Source of the DNA: an uncultured SAR116 cluster alpha proteobacterium
GTDB lineage: Bacteria > Pseudomonadota > Alphaproteobacteria > Puniceispirillales > Marisalimonadaceae
Direction: 5' to 3'
NCBI GenBank assembly: GCA_902616615.1
Contig: CACMTN010000008.1
Coordinates: 27,010 to 91,009, forward strand
DNA: 64,000 bases
Under the pieces are notes generated by a model. That model had not been told where the DNA came from. It was given only the letters and a program-made list of their open reading frames with translations, and made no database searches. Positions 35,373 through 44,622 of the stretch are shown piece by piece. The position numbers and the translations under genes are program-made. Within the stretch, counting starts at the first letter, position 1. Every line of letters begins with the position of its first letter.

Positions 35373-37115
35373 TTATACACCCTCTATAAATTCTAATAAA
35401 TTTTTTCTTATATCTTCACTTTGTATATGAAATCTATCAACAGCTTGGGACCAGTCGGTTTCTTTAAAATCACTCTTTAAAACTTTATATTCTTTACTCA
35501 TTTCTAAATCTTGTTTTAGTTGCGACCTAGAATATAGAATTAACGCAATAGATCTAGGGTCCATAACACTAATATCAAAACTTAATTCAACTACTTTATT
35601 ATAATCCTCGGCAAAAAAATAACCAAGAATTAAGTCTTTTACTCTGTTATCTGAAGATGACTGACCTTGCGGAATAGGATCAAGCTCATATGCTTTATTA
35701 AGTAATTCTAAACCTTTATCAACCTTTCCTGTTCTTACTAAAACTTCACCATATCCAGATAGTACTCTTGGATCGTTTGGAACCATATTGAATGCCTTTC
35801 TTCCATGATCCTCAGCTAAAACATAATCATGATTACTTAAGTAAACTGCGGATAACATTCTATGACACTCAAAATCATTCTCATTTAATTCTAGAGCTTT
35901 ATCTATATTTTGTTTAGCTTCTGTAAAAATTTCTTCAGGATTTTGATCTGAAAAACCTCTAAACATTGCCTGGCCTAAAGTACAACATTTCCAAGCATAT
36001 GCCTGAGCATTATTTGCGTCTGCTTCAATGGCTTTGTCGAAGTTTTTTAATGCTTCCTGACAAGCTTCTTTTGTAAATTTATGATGATTTTCTTTCCCTC
36101 TTAATAAATATTCATATGAACTTATATTTTCTGTTGGCTTTCTTTTCGATCTTTGCAACGAACTAATTTCAATCTCTCCAAGTAGGGCAATTGAAATTTT
36201 TCTAACTATTTCATCCTGTAAATCAAAAATATCCTCAAGAACCCTGTCATATTTGTTACTCCAGATAATACTATCATCTTTTGCATCACTTAATTCGATA
36301 CTTATTCTTACTCTTTTACCAGAAGCACGGATGCCTCCTGTAACAATAAAATCTAAATCGAATTTCTTTGAAAATTCTTTTATGTCTTGATTTTCATCTT
36401 TGAAATTAACAGTTGTTTGTCTTGAAAGTATTTCGAACTCACGCATCATAGAAAATTCTGTAATTAAATCCTCAACAATACCATCAACTAAGAAACCACT
36501 ATCTTCATCTTTACTGGTATTCGCAAAAGGTAAAATTGCAAATTTTGGTTTTTTATTAAGATTTTTATTTGAGACATTTTTTATTTTACTTTTACCATCA
36601 CCAAGTAAGGAAAAAACTTCGAAATTATTTGAAATATTTTTCAACTCAATTTTACCTAAAGGATAAATAGTCTCATCAATTTTGTTATGTATTTGCTGCC
36701 TTACTACATCTGAAATTAAAATTTCTCCAACTGGTGATTGACCCTCGAGACGAGCAGCTATATTGACACCATTCCCATAAATGTTGTCACCTTCAATAAT
36801 AATATCGTCTAAATGAACACCTACTCTCCACGATAATTTAGGATTTATATCCTCTATTAAATTTCTATCTTTTATGGATTTCTGAAATTCAACAGCTGCT
36901 TTTGTTGCCCCCACGGGACTATCAAATTCAGCTATTATTGAGTCACCAGCGGTATGGAAAATTCTCCCAGAAAATTTGTTTATTATTGGATCAATAATAT
37001 CTCTACATTCTTTTAAACTGCTTAGTGTTTTTTCTTCTTGGGATTCCATGTGTTTACTGAAATCAACACAGTCAGTTGCTAATATAGTTGCTAATCTTCT
37101 TTTAACTTCAGACAT
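35373..37115 (-). CDS. Class III adenylate/guanylate cyclase with TolB-like and TPR regions
   Basis: 580 residues. The cyclase domain spans about 5-170 and keeps both metal aspartates (Asp15 in ATDCVDF and Asp58 in TAGDSI) and the NxxxR pair Asn118/Arg122 in GVNIAARLEG, so it looks catalytically intact. A FlgO/TolB-like segment (about 195-310, KFAILPFAN onward) and TPR helices (about 320-480) follow. There is no transmembrane segment, so it is cytosolic. Such proteins make cyclic nucleotides in response to an unknown ligand. It is a single-gene unit, convergent with the oxoprolinase gene. Confidence 0.88.
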   Translation of the reverse strand: MSEVKRRLATILATDCVDFSKHMESQEEKTLSSLKECRDIIDPIINKFSGRIFHTAGDSIIAEFDSPVGATKAAVEFQKSIKDRNLIEDINPKLSWRVGVHLDDIIIEGDNIYGNGVNIAARLEGQSPVGEILISDVVRQQIHNKIDETIYPLGKIELKNISNNFEVFSLLGDGKSKIKNVSNKNLNKKPKFAILPFANTSKDEDSGFLVDGIVEDLITEFSMMREFEILSRQTTVNFKDENQDIKEFSKKFDLDFIVTGGIRASGKRVRISIELSDAKDDSIIWSNKYDRVLEDIFDLQDEIVRKISIALLGEIEISSLQRSKRKPTENISSYEYLLRGKENHHKFTKEACQEALKNFDKAIEADANNAQAYAWKCCTLGQAMFRGFSDQNPEEIFTEAKQNIDKALELNENDFECHRMLSAVYLSNHDYVLAEDHGRKAFNMVPNDPRVLSGYGEVLVRTGKVDKGLELLNKAYELDPIPQGQSSSDNRVKDLILGYFFAEDYNKVVELSFDISVMDPRSIALILYSRSQLKQDLEMSKEYKVLKSDFKETDWSQAVDRFHIQSEDIRKNLLEFIEGV

Positions 37116-37431
37116 AAAACTTTTCTTAATTATAAATTAATATCATTTCAAGAATAATAATTAATATGAAATTCTCATTCTATGTTACGATTTTTTTTTA
37201 ACAATTAAAGCAAAACTTTATGATTAATGATAATAAAATTAATAATCAATTAATATGCTTAAAAACTGGATTAAACGCAAAAATAATTAGTTGTTTTGAT
37301 AAAGAAGAATTTTCTTATGTTAAGATAAAATTGGAAATGAAACTCGAAGATACATAATTTAAAATACTATAAGCAATATCAATTGATAATATTCAAGATC
37401 AATTTAGTTATAATAAACCTAATACTTATAT
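37116..37431. other. 316-bp intergenic region, largely empty
   Basis: The stretch between the cyclase start and the acyl-CoA dehydrogenase stop is very AT-rich. It contains only the tiny open frame at 37220-37357 and possible promoter elements for the cyclase gene. No hairpin, tRNA or clear repeat is seen. Confidence 0.6.
37220..37357 (+). CDS. Very small unrecognised ORF (45 residues)
   Basis: An ATG-initiated frame encodes 45 residues containing a LICLKTGLNAK segment, ending at TAA 37355-37357. No Shine-Dalgarno sequence precedes it and no domain is recognised. It is the only open frame of any length in this 316-bp gap. It may be noise in AT-rich DNA. Confidence 0.15.
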   Translation: MINDNKINNQLICLKTGLNAKIISCFDKEEFSYVKIKLEMKLEDT

Positions 37432-38673
37432 TTAAAAAAAAGCTTGGATACCAGTTTGTGCTCGACCAAGTATTAATGCATGAACATCATGTGTACCTTC
37501 GTAGGTATTAACAGTCTCCAGATTCATCAAATGTCGCATCACCTGATATTCAGCATGAATACCGTTCCCACCATGCATATCTCTTGAAAGTCTTGCAATT
37601 TCTAGAGCTTTTCCACAGTTATTTCTTTTAATGAGTGAAATGGCTTCCGGTGCTAAATTGCCTTGATCAAATAATCTTCCAACTTGAAGTGCAGCACTTA
37701 AACCTAATGTGATTTCAGTCTGCATATCAGCTAGTTTTTTTTGAATTAACTGTGTGGCTGCCAATGGTTTACCAAATTGTTTTCTATCTAATGTATACTG
37801 GCGAGCTCTGTGCCAACAGTCTTCAGCAGCCCCCATCACTCCCCAAGCTATGCCATATCTAGCTCTATTCAAACAGCCAAATGGACCTTTTAGACCAGTA
37901 ATATTTGGCAATAGATTTTCATCTGGAACAAAGACATTGTCCATAACTATCTCACCAGTTATAGACGCTCTTAATGATAATTTTCCTTTTATTTTTGGTG
38001 CACTTAAACCTTTCATTTCTTTTTCAAGTATAAATCCTTTAATGGCGTCACCATGTTCTTTAGACTTAGCCCAAACAACAAAAACATCAGCTATTGGAGA
38101 ATTAGAAATCCACATTTTTGAACCAGATAAAGAGTATCCACCTTTAACTTTTATTGCTGTAGTTTTCATAGAGCTGGGATCTGATCCAGCATCAGGTTCA
38201 GTCAATCCAAAACAACCAATAAGATCACCTGAAGCCAAACCTGGTAAATACTTTTGTCTTTGTTCTTCGCTACCGTAAGAGTAAATTGGATGCATCACTA
38301 AAGAAGATTGAACAGACATCATTGATCTGTAACCTGAGTCAACTCTTTCTATCTCTTTAGCTACTAATCCATAGGATACGTATGAAGCACCAGCACAACC
38401 ATACTTTTCTGGAATAGTAATTCCCAACAAACCAAGTTCTCCCATTTCCTTAAAGATTTTTTTATCAGTTTTTTCTTCTAAAAATGCTTCCTCTACTCTT
38501 GGTAAAAGTTTGGCTTGAGCATATTCGTGAGCAGTTGATTTAATTAGAGCTTCTTCTTCAGAAATCAAAGAATCTAATAAGAGAGGATCTTCCCAATTGA
38601 AATTAGGTTTAACCTTAGACTTTGATTTAAGATCGACTACATTTTTTTGATCTATATCAATACTTGTATCCAT
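37432..38673 (-). CDS. gcdH: Glutaryl-CoA dehydrogenase-like acyl-CoA dehydrogenase
   Basis: 413 residues. Acyl-CoA dehydrogenase signatures are [26 protein letters not shown], and the catalytic Glu392 in [10 protein letters not shown] near the C-terminus. The [18 protein letters not shown] ending and [19 protein letters not shown] are typical of GcdH, which oxidatively decarboxylates glutaryl-CoA to crotonyl-CoA in lysine/tryptophan catabolism. No CaiB-like CoA transferase or LysR gene is adjacent, unlike many gcdH loci. Crotonyl-CoA could pass to the FadJ-like enzyme at 6.8 kb. Confidence 0.9.
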   Translation of the reverse strand: MDTSIDIDQKNVVDLKSKSKVKPNFNWEDPLLLDSLISEEEALIKSTAHEYAQAKLLPRVEEAFLEEKTDKKIFKEMGELGLLGITIPEKYGCAGASYVSYGLVAKEIERVDSGYRSMMSVQSSLVMHPIYSYGSEEQRQKYLPGLASGDLIGCFGLTEPDAGSDPSSMKTTAIKVKGGYSLSGSKMWISNSPIADVFVVWAKSKEHGDAIKGFILEKEMKGLSAPKIKGKLSLRASITGEIVMDNVFVPDENLLPNITGLKGPFGCLNRARYGIAWGVMGAAEDCWHRARQYTLDRKQFGKPLAATQLIQKKLADMQTEITLGLSAALQVGRLFDQGNLAPEAISLIKRNNCGKALEIARLSRDMHGGNGIHAEYQVMRHLMNLETVNTYEGTHDVHALILGRAQTGIQAFF

Positions 38674-38736
38674 GACATATCCTTAATTTTTTTTGCATAT
38701 TACTCAAATAATTTTTTAAAAACAATACTTATTAGT

Positions 38737-39339
38737 TCAATTTAGACTTAATAAATGCCTTTCAACAAAATCCAACCTATCTTGTCCCCAATAAATTTGA
38801 TCATTTATAATATATGTTGGAGCTCCGAAAACATTTTTTTTAATCGCTAGTTGGGTATATTCTTCAAAGATTTTTTTACATTCTTCACTTTTAGCAAACG
38901 AAATAATTTTTTTTGAATTTAAGTTCATGAGGTTCAATATATTTATAAGTACATCTTCATTGTCTACATCTTGATTTTTTACCCACAAACTATTCATAAT
39001 ATTATCGGCAAGCTCAAAATAATTTTCTATTTTTTGAATTTTTGCAGCTATGATTATTAATGATGGAAGAACAGATTTTGATGGGAAAAATTTTGGTTGT
39101 GGATTTAATTTTATATTTAAAAATTTAGACCATCTATTCAATTCTTGTAATCTCAAATTTTGTCTTTGAGGTGGTCTCTTTGAAACAGGAAGACCTCCGG
39201 AAATTGGGAAAATCTCCCCATAGTTTACTGGATACATATTTAAATTAACATTAAATTTTTTTATCAATACCCCTAAACGACCATGTCCAAGAAATGTCCA
39301 AGGACTTCCATGGCTCATAAAATAATCAATTGAAATCAT
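38737..39339 (-). CDS. 2-hydroxychromene-2-carboxylate isomerase-like DsbA/GST-kappa family protein
   Basis: 200 residues. The N-terminal DYFMSHGSPWTFLG holds the serine used by kappa-class GST and HCCA isomerase in place of the DsbA CxxC. NVFGAPTYIIND and YWGQDRLDFVE near the C-terminus are family hallmarks. It uses glutathione in characterised relatives to isomerise aromatic ring-cleavage products. It begins with a one-base overlap of the cupin stop (TAATG), so it is translationally coupled, third in the operon TauD-cupin-isomerase. The true substrate is unknown; no naphthalene genes are seen. Confidence 0.8.
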   Translation of the reverse strand: MISIDYFMSHGSPWTFLGHGRLGVLIKKFNVNLNMYPVNYGEIFPISGGLPVSKRPPQRQNLRLQELNRWSKFLNIKLNPQPKFFPSKSVLPSLIIIAAKIQKIENYFELADNIMNSLWVKNQDVDNEDVLINILNLMNLNSKKIISFAKSEECKKIFEEYTQLAIKKNVFGAPTYIINDQIYWGQDRLDFVERHLLSLN

Positions 39340-39707
39340 TATGAACCGAATCCAGAACCAGCAGATTTGTAATTTTCTCTAGGAGGGCTAAAAACATCAA
39401 GGATTTTTGCTCCTTCTGGACCAGCTATAATACCATGTTCAACCCCGCCAGGCGTTTGCCAAAAGTCACCCTTTTTAATTTCTATTTCTTCGCCACCTTG
39501 AATTCTAATTCCAGAACCTTCAATCAAAAATCCCCATTGCTCTTCTGGATGTGAGTGAATTTTACCTTTAGCATTTGGCTCAATGTCAACCAGAGATAGC
39601 ATAGCTTGTTCACCACAAAAAATTCTTGTAGAAACTCCTTCTGCAAGTTCTCTTTTTATTCCTGAATCTAAGTCATTTATGTTATTAAAATATTTTTTTT
39701 GCGACAT
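39339..39707 (-). CDS. Small cupin-domain protein
   Basis: 122 residues from ATG 39707, with TGGAGA upstream; a GTG four codons earlier would place that site inside the gene. A single conserved beta-barrel shows PNAKGKIHSHPEEQWGF and the second motif FWQTPGGVEHGI. Both His ligands of motif 1 and the motif 2 His are present. No enzymatic identity is evident; such small cupins may be isomerases or sensors. It lies 20 bp after the TauD-like gene and overlaps the isomerase start by one base. Confidence 0.8.
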   Translation of the reverse strand: MSQKKYFNNINDLDSGIKRELAEGVSTRIFCGEQAMLSLVDIEPNAKGKIHSHPEEQWGFLIEGSGIRIQGGEEIEIKKGDFWQTPGGVEHGIIAGPEGAKILDVFSPPRENYKSAGSGFGS

Positions 39708-39727
39708 TTTTTTCTCCACTTTTTTGC

Positions 39728-40591
39728 TTATGACGGTTTGTCTCCTGCAAAAGTAATTCTATGCATTAATCGTCTTTGTCCATGGTAATCATTTATAGGA
39801 TTATGCATTGTACATCTATTATCCCAAATTGCTACAGACCCTGGTTTCCATTGAAATCTACAAGTAAATTCTGATTTGATTTGATGCTTGTATAAGTACT
39901 CTAATATTGGTGTACTTTCTTCCTCCGTCATACCAACAAAATTGGTTGTATGAGCTTCATTAACATATAATGATTTTCTTTTAGTTTCTGGGTGTGTTCT
40001 TACTACTGGATGAATAGCTTTTAATTCGTCTCCTTTTAGACCAACTGATGCATGTTTCATAATATCCGATCTGGTTTTAGCAACTCGTGATTTACCTGAA
40101 ATATTTACTGCTTCAAGAGTATCTAAAAATTTTTTCATACCCTCAGATAAACTTTCATAAGCCATGTATTGATTAGACCACTCTGTATCTCCACCATAAT
40201 CAGGTGTTTCGATACCATACAGCATTGTTCCCATGGGAGGTTCTTCTTGATAGGTAGTATCACTATGCCAAATTCCACCAAAATTGTTTGTGTCAGTTTC
40301 CTTTTTCAAAATTGGTGTTATCTCAGGAAAATTTTCTAAACTTTTTACAAAAGGATAAACTATTGGCTTTCCAATTCTTTCTGCGAATGCTTTTTGAGTG
40401 TCTGGACTAAACTTTTGGTCTCTAAAAAATATCACTTGATAAGCTAACAGTGCATCATAGATTTCAGATATAATTTCATCAGGCAGATTTTCAGATAAAT
40501 CAATATTATCTATCTGAGCTCCGAGCGCACCTGCAATAGGATTTACTTTAATTGTCTTAAAATAAATATTCTGATTATTATTAATTTTCAT
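39728..40591 (-). CDS. TauD/TfdA family 2-oxoglutarate-dependent dioxygenase
   Basis: 287 residues. The iron site is His109-x-Asp111 in WHSDTTYQ, with the distal His in TMHNP after WDNRC, and a C-terminal Arg in GQRRLMHRIT. The stretch VIFFRDQKFSP near 54-64 is typical. TauD members release sulfite from taurine and TfdA members cleave ether acids; the subfamily here is unclear. It leads the operon with the cupin and HCCA-isomerase-like genes and is divergent from the amidohydrolase gene by 131 bp. Confidence 0.88.
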   Translation of the reverse strand: MKINNNQNIYFKTIKVNPIAGALGAQIDNIDLSENLPDEIISEIYDALLAYQVIFFRDQKFSPDTQKAFAERIGKPIVYPFVKSLENFPEITPILKKETDTNNFGGIWHSDTTYQEEPPMGTMLYGIETPDYGGDTEWSNQYMAYESLSEGMKKFLDTLEAVNISGKSRVAKTRSDIMKHASVGLKGDELKAIHPVVRTHPETKRKSLYVNEAHTTNFVGMTEEESTPILEYLYKHQIKSEFTCRFQWKPGSVAIWDNRCTMHNPINDYHGQRRLMHRITFAGDKPS

Positions 40592-40722
40592 AATATATTT
40601 AGGCTCCTTAGGGTAGAACTAGGAAAACATTCAAATTTTATTTGCACTTATTAAGTTAGTGTTAAATAATTTAAATCATAAATAAAAAATAAATTATTTT
40701 CAATTTCTACAGAGAAATTTAG

Positions 40723-41766
40723 ATGAAAAAAATCAAATCACCTCACCTTGATGTGAGACCAAATTGGTTAAATAAATTAAAAGAACAACCTTTACTTCCT
40801 GATCTGAATATTATTGATCCACATCATCATCTTTGGGATGTTGGATTTGGAAAATATTATGTAGAAGAATTGTTGGAGGACATTGAGTCTTCAGGTCATA
40901 ATATAAAGGCAACTGTTTATATTATGAGCTCATCTAACACAAAGATATATTTACAAGATGGACTTGAAGAATTCAGAACTCTCAGTGAAATTGAATTTGC
41001 TACAAATGAAGGCAAAAGAGCTGATCTAATACCGGATAATAAAGTTAAGGTAAATGCATCTATAGTTGGATCTCTTGATCTAACTTTTGGAAATAAATTG
41101 AAACCAGTTATACAAAAAGGTTTAGAAATTAGTGAAGGTCGACTAAAAGGCATAAGAATGCTTTTAGCGGCACATCCAGACCCTAGAATTAAATCTGGTA
41201 CTGTAAATTCTGATTTATCCCTTATGTCACATCCAAAATTTGTTGAAGGTGCAAGATGCTTGCAAGACGCAGGACTTTCACTAGATTTTTGGATATATCA
41301 CACACAATTAAGTGAAATGGAAAAAATAGCCATGACACTACCAGAACTTAACATTATTCTTAATCATATTGGAGGACCCATTCATCTTGGTGAATATGAA
41401 GGAAAGCAAGCCTTAACTCATAGAGAGTGGCGTAAGGCTATGATGAGATTATCAAGATTACCAAACATTAAAGTTAAATTAGGTGGATTAGGTATGAAAG
41501 TTAATGGTGCAAAATTTCATTTAAATCACAATCCACCAAACTCTTCTCAATTAGCTGATATATGGAAGTCATGGATTTATGAAACAATTGACATGTTTGG
41601 CGTTGAAAGATGTATGTTTGAAAGTAACTTTCCAGTTGATAAAGGCTCTTGTAGCTATGGTTCGTTATGGAATGCATTCAAAATAATTTCAGAAAACATG
41701 TCAGATAATGAAAAAAATAAATTGTTTTATGAAAATGCTGCAAAAACATATAAGATAAAATTATGA
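40723..41766 (+). CDS. Amidohydrolase-2 family metal-dependent hydrolase (fuconolactonase-like)
   Basis: 347 residues. The metal motif DPHHHLWDV (His34-His36) and a late FESNFPVDKG segment mark the PF04909 TIM-barrel family. The domain is full length. Members hydrolyse sugar lactones such as L-fuconolactone or decarboxylate aromatic acids. HHHLWD with ESNFP is seen in lactonase-type members, but this is not decisive. It is followed by an LLM flavoenzyme after 22 bp. A lactonase would suit the sugar-acid pathways elsewhere in the window. Confidence 0.82.
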   Translation: MKKIKSPHLDVRPNWLNKLKEQPLLPDLNIIDPHHHLWDVGFGKYYVEELLEDIESSGHNIKATVYIMSSSNTKIYLQDGLEEFRTLSEIEFATNEGKRADLIPDNKVKVNASIVGSLDLTFGNKLKPVIQKGLEISEGRLKGIRMLLAAHPDPRIKSGTVNSDLSLMSHPKFVEGARCLQDAGLSLDFWIYHTQLSEMEKIAMTLPELNIILNHIGGPIHLGEYEGKQALTHREWRKAMMRLSRLPNIKVKLGGLGMKVNGAKFHLNHNPPNSSQLADIWKSWIYETIDMFGVERCMFESNFPVDKGSCSYGSLWNAFKIISENMSDNEKNKLFYENAAKTYKIKL

Positions 41767-41788
41767 TAATTATCTTTAGGCAAATTCT

Positions 41789-42823
41789 ATGAAAGTTTCA
41801 ATTCTTGAACAATCAGTTTCAGTTGAAGGAAAGCCTCAGTCGGTAACAATAAAAGATAGTATAAATTTAGCAAAAAAAGCCGAAAAACTTGGTTACAAAA
41901 GATTTTGGGTTTCAGAACACCATAACCATCCTACAATTATTGGGACTGCACCTGAAATATTGATGGCAGCCATAGCATGTAATACATCTTCAATAAGGAT
42001 TGGAAGCGCAGGCATAATGTTACCTCATTATTCACCACTTAAAGTTGCAGAACAATTTAGAGTTTTAGAAGCAATAGCCCCTAACAGAATTGATTTAGGT
42101 TTAGGAAGAGCACCAGGATCTGATGGAAGAACTGCATTAGCATTAAATCCAAACAGCAGGAGTGATAGTGAACATTTTCCAAGTCATGTAAGGGATCTAA
42201 TAGCATGGGTTTCAAATGAAAAGTTAATCGAAGGTCATCCATTTAGACATTTAATCGCTCAGCCTATTTCAGATACTATTCCAGAAATTTGGATGCTTGG
42301 AACATCTAATTATGGTGCTCAGTTAGCAGCTTATTTGGGTATTCCATATTGTTTTGCACATTTCATTACAGATGGGCAAGGACTGCAAGAAGCTTTAAAT
42401 ATTTATAGATCTGAATTTCGTCCGTCAGAAAAATTCTCTAAACCTCTAGTTAATGTATGTATGTGGGCCTTAACTGCAAATACAAATGAAGAGGCAAAAT
42501 ATTTATTTGCATCTAGAGCTGCATGGAAGATTGGTAGAAATTATGGTCAGCTTGGATCTATCACTGATCCTGATAATGCCTTGAGTATTATCAATGATAA
42601 TGGTTGGACAGAACAATATCAAAATATGTATCAAAACTCATTGGTAGGAGACGCAAATATAACAAAGAATAAAATTTCTAAACTAGTTGAAGAAAATAAT
42701 ATTGATGAGATTGCTATTTTAACCTGGTGTCATAACGAAAATCATCGTATTAAATCTTACGAAATTTTTGCAAATGCTTTTGAATTGTCTGAAAAAAGAG
42801 AACCTGAAAAATCTACCATATAA
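41789..42823 (+). CDS. LLM class flavin-dependent oxidoreductase (luciferase-like, bacterial alkanal type group)
   Basis: 344 residues with the luciferase-like barrel: GYKRFWVSEHHN (35-46), SIRIGSAGIMLPHYSPLKVAEQF and RIDLGLGRAPGSD. These are hallmarks of the MsnO8-like LLM family that uses FMNH2 and oxygen (or acts as an F420-independent relative). The substrate is unknown. It follows the amidohydrolase gene, suggesting a two-step conversion. No flavin reductase gene is adjacent. Confidence 0.85.
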   Translation: MKVSILEQSVSVEGKPQSVTIKDSINLAKKAEKLGYKRFWVSEHHNHPTIIGTAPEILMAAIACNTSSIRIGSAGIMLPHYSPLKVAEQFRVLEAIAPNRIDLGLGRAPGSDGRTALALNPNSRSDSEHFPSHVRDLIAWVSNEKLIEGHPFRHLIAQPISDTIPEIWMLGTSNYGAQLAAYLGIPYCFAHFITDGQGLQEALNIYRSEFRPSEKFSKPLVNVCMWALTANTNEEAKYLFASRAAWKIGRNYGQLGSITDPDNALSIINDNGWTEQYQNMYQNSLVGDANITKNKISKLVEENNIDEIAILTWCHNENHRIKSYEIFANAFELSEKREPEKSTI

Positions 42824-42867
42824 ATTGAATTTTAAAAAAAAACTCTTATATCAAACATATAAATTAT

Positions 42868-42871
42868 GGAG
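42868..42871 (+). promoter_or_regulatory. Shine-Dalgarno GGAG supporting a TTG start
   Basis: GGAG lies six bases before TTG 42878. It supports that start for the DUF3833 lipoprotein, whose signal peptide follows at once. Confidence 0.5.
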
Positions 42872-42877
42872 TAAAAA

Positions 42878-43480
42878 TTGTTTTCTGTTGGTGAACTTGT
42901 ATACAAATTAAAAGTTTTTTTTATATTTATATTTATATTATTATTAAGTTCTTGTAGTAAAATTGATATGAAACAATTTGAAAATAATACTCCTAAACTA
43001 GATTTATTTTCTTTTTTTGAAGGTAAAACTGTAGCTTATGGCATTTTTGAAGATAGATTTGGGAATTTAAAAAGACAATTTAGAGTTAACATTACTGGGA
43101 AGATAGAGAATAATACCTTAACTCTTGACGAAGATTTTTTATATGATGATGGTGAACAAGCAAATCGTATTTGGAAAATAAAAAAAATCACTGATAAAAA
43201 TAAAGTCATATATCAAGGACAAGCTGATGATATTGAAGGAGAAGCCTCTGGATCTATTTCGGGTAATGCACTTAATTGGTCTTATGATATTTATCTAAAT
43301 ATCAAAGGTTCAAATATTAAAGTTCACTTTAACGATTGGATCTATAAACAAAGTGAAGATTTAGCAATTAATAGAGCTTACGTAAGTAAATTTGGTATTA
43401 ATATTGGATCAGTTACATTAGTTTTTTTAAGAGGTAAAACTGCAACTCAAATAGGACCCTTAAATCTCAAAAGCTGGTAA
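42878..43480 (+). CDS. DUF3833 family lipoprotein
   Basis: 200 residues from TTG 42878. A signal peptide with the lipobox LSSC (around residue 26) is followed by a soluble domain with FFEGKTVAYGIFEDRFG, matching DUF3833. It is expected to be anchored in the inner or outer membrane facing the periplasm. The family has no proven function. A chalcone-isomerase-like gene follows after 3-6 bp and a YciB-like gene after that, so the three form an operon. The lipobox and spacing are seen directly; the common function is inference. Confidence 0.8.
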   Translation: MFSVGELVYKLKVFFIFIFILLLSSCSKIDMKQFENNTPKLDLFSFFEGKTVAYGIFEDRFGNLKRQFRVNITGKIENNTLTLDEDFLYDDGEQANRIWKIKKITDKNKVIYQGQADDIEGEASGSISGNALNWSYDIYLNIKGSNIKVHFNDWIYKQSEDLAINRAYVSKFGINIGSVTLVFLRGKTATQIGPLNLKSW

Positions 43481-43486
43481 CATTTG

Positions 43487-44044
43487 ATGTTTAATAAATT
43501 TTGTTTAATTTTCACACTAATTCTTCTTTCATATTCTAACTTAGTATACTCAAATCCGAAAAACACAATTGGGGAAGATCAAAAAACTGTAAATTTATTG
43601 AATAATTATTTTTCAAAACAAACTATTGTAGGAAAAGCTAATTTTCAATTTCTTTTTTGGAATATATATGATGCAAAACTTATAAGTGAAAGCGGCAGCT
43701 ATCCTTCAGATAAGTTTGCTTTAATTTTAAAATACAATAAAGATTTTTCCAAAAAAAGTGTTGTAGATGAAACCATCAATCAAATGAAAAAGCAAAAAAC
43801 ATTCAATGAAAAAGAATTAAAAGGAGTAAATACTTTATTAAATAAAGCATTCAGAGATATAAAGAAAAATAATAAATTCATAGGTATCAAAAATAACGAT
43901 GAAGCAATATTTTATTTCCAAAATGAAAAAGTATTAGAAACTGACAACTCTGAATTTATAAAGATTTTTTTTAATATTTGGTTAAGAGAAAATAGTCAAA
44001 ACCCAAAATTTACTCAAGAATTGTTGGGAAAAACTAGAGGATAG
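43487..44044 (+). CDS. Exported chalcone-isomerase-like family protein
   Basis: 185 residues from ATG 43487; TTG 43484 is possible. The N-terminal 22 residues form a signal peptide. The following VGKANFQFLFWNIYDAKLISESG and the FALILKYNKDFSKKSVVDETINQM segment match bacterial chalcone-isomerase-like proteins, a fold that binds fatty acids rather than flavonoids in many bacteria. It is sandwiched between DUF3833 and YciB-like genes. I infer a role in lipid or envelope biology. Confidence 0.75.
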   Translation: MFNKFCLIFTLILLSYSNLVYSNPKNTIGEDQKTVNLLNNYFSKQTIVGKANFQFLFWNIYDAKLISESGSYPSDKFALILKYNKDFSKKSVVDETINQMKKQKTFNEKELKGVNTLLNKAFRDIKKNNKFIGIKNNDEAIFYFQNEKVLETDNSEFIKIFFNIWLRENSQNPKFTQELLGKTRG

Positions 44045-44048
44045 TTAC

Positions 44049-44588
44049 GTGCGATTAAGTGCATTTTTTTTTGAAATTGTACCTTTATCAGGTTTTTTTT
44101 TAGGAGCGCAATATTACACTTTAATTGTTGCTGCTATAATATCACTAATTCTTGGTCTTATGGTTATGCTAGTGTTCTATGTGATAGAAAAACGCATTTC
44201 CAAATTTCAAATATTTGGAATTTGCATGTCTGCTCTTTTTACTTTTTTTGCATATTCTTTTAATGACGATGAGTTTGTAAAAATTCAACCAACAATTTTT
44301 AATGGCTTTTTTAGTGCTGTTTTACTTTTTGGCATATTTTATAAGAAAGCAATGATGAAACAATTTTTTGGATCACAATTTTCTCTTAATGATGAAACAT
44401 GGTATAAACTTAGTTTGAGATGGGGTTTGTTTTTTTTATTTCTTACAATTATAAATGAAATATCTTGGAGGTTTCTTGAAACTGAGGATTGGGTTTTTAT
44501 AAAAGTTTTTGTATTATCGCCTTTAGTTGGAATTTTTATGTTGTGCCAGTTGCCAATTACATTAAAAGGAAGAATTAAAACCAAATAA
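44049..44588 (+). CDS. YciB/IspZ-like septation or envelope membrane protein
   Basis: 179 residues from GTG 44049. Five to six hydrophobic segments and the pattern DETWYKLSLRWGLFFLFLTIINEI and WVFIKVFVLSPL are typical of IspZ/YciB, an inner-membrane protein linked to septation and cell-envelope synthesis. It follows the chalcone-isomerase-like gene after 4 bp. In many bacteria ispZ stands alone; its placement with DUF3833 and CHI-like genes is a clue to shared envelope work. Confidence 0.82.
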   Translation: MRLSAFFFEIVPLSGFFLGAQYYTLIVAAIISLILGLMVMLVFYVIEKRISKFQIFGICMSALFTFFAYSFNDDEFVKIQPTIFNGFFSAVLLFGIFYKKAMMKQFFGSQFSLNDETWYKLSLRWGLFFLFLTIINEISWRFLETEDWVFIKVFVLSPLVGIFMLCQLPITLKGRIKTK

Positions 44589-44622
44589 AGCAAATTAAAA
44601 ACAAGTATCATGGAGGCATTAA

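Noticed and set aside
37754..38278. 174-residue forward ORF
   Set aside because: It lies wholly antisense inside the glutaryl-CoA dehydrogenase gene and has no domain or ribosome site.
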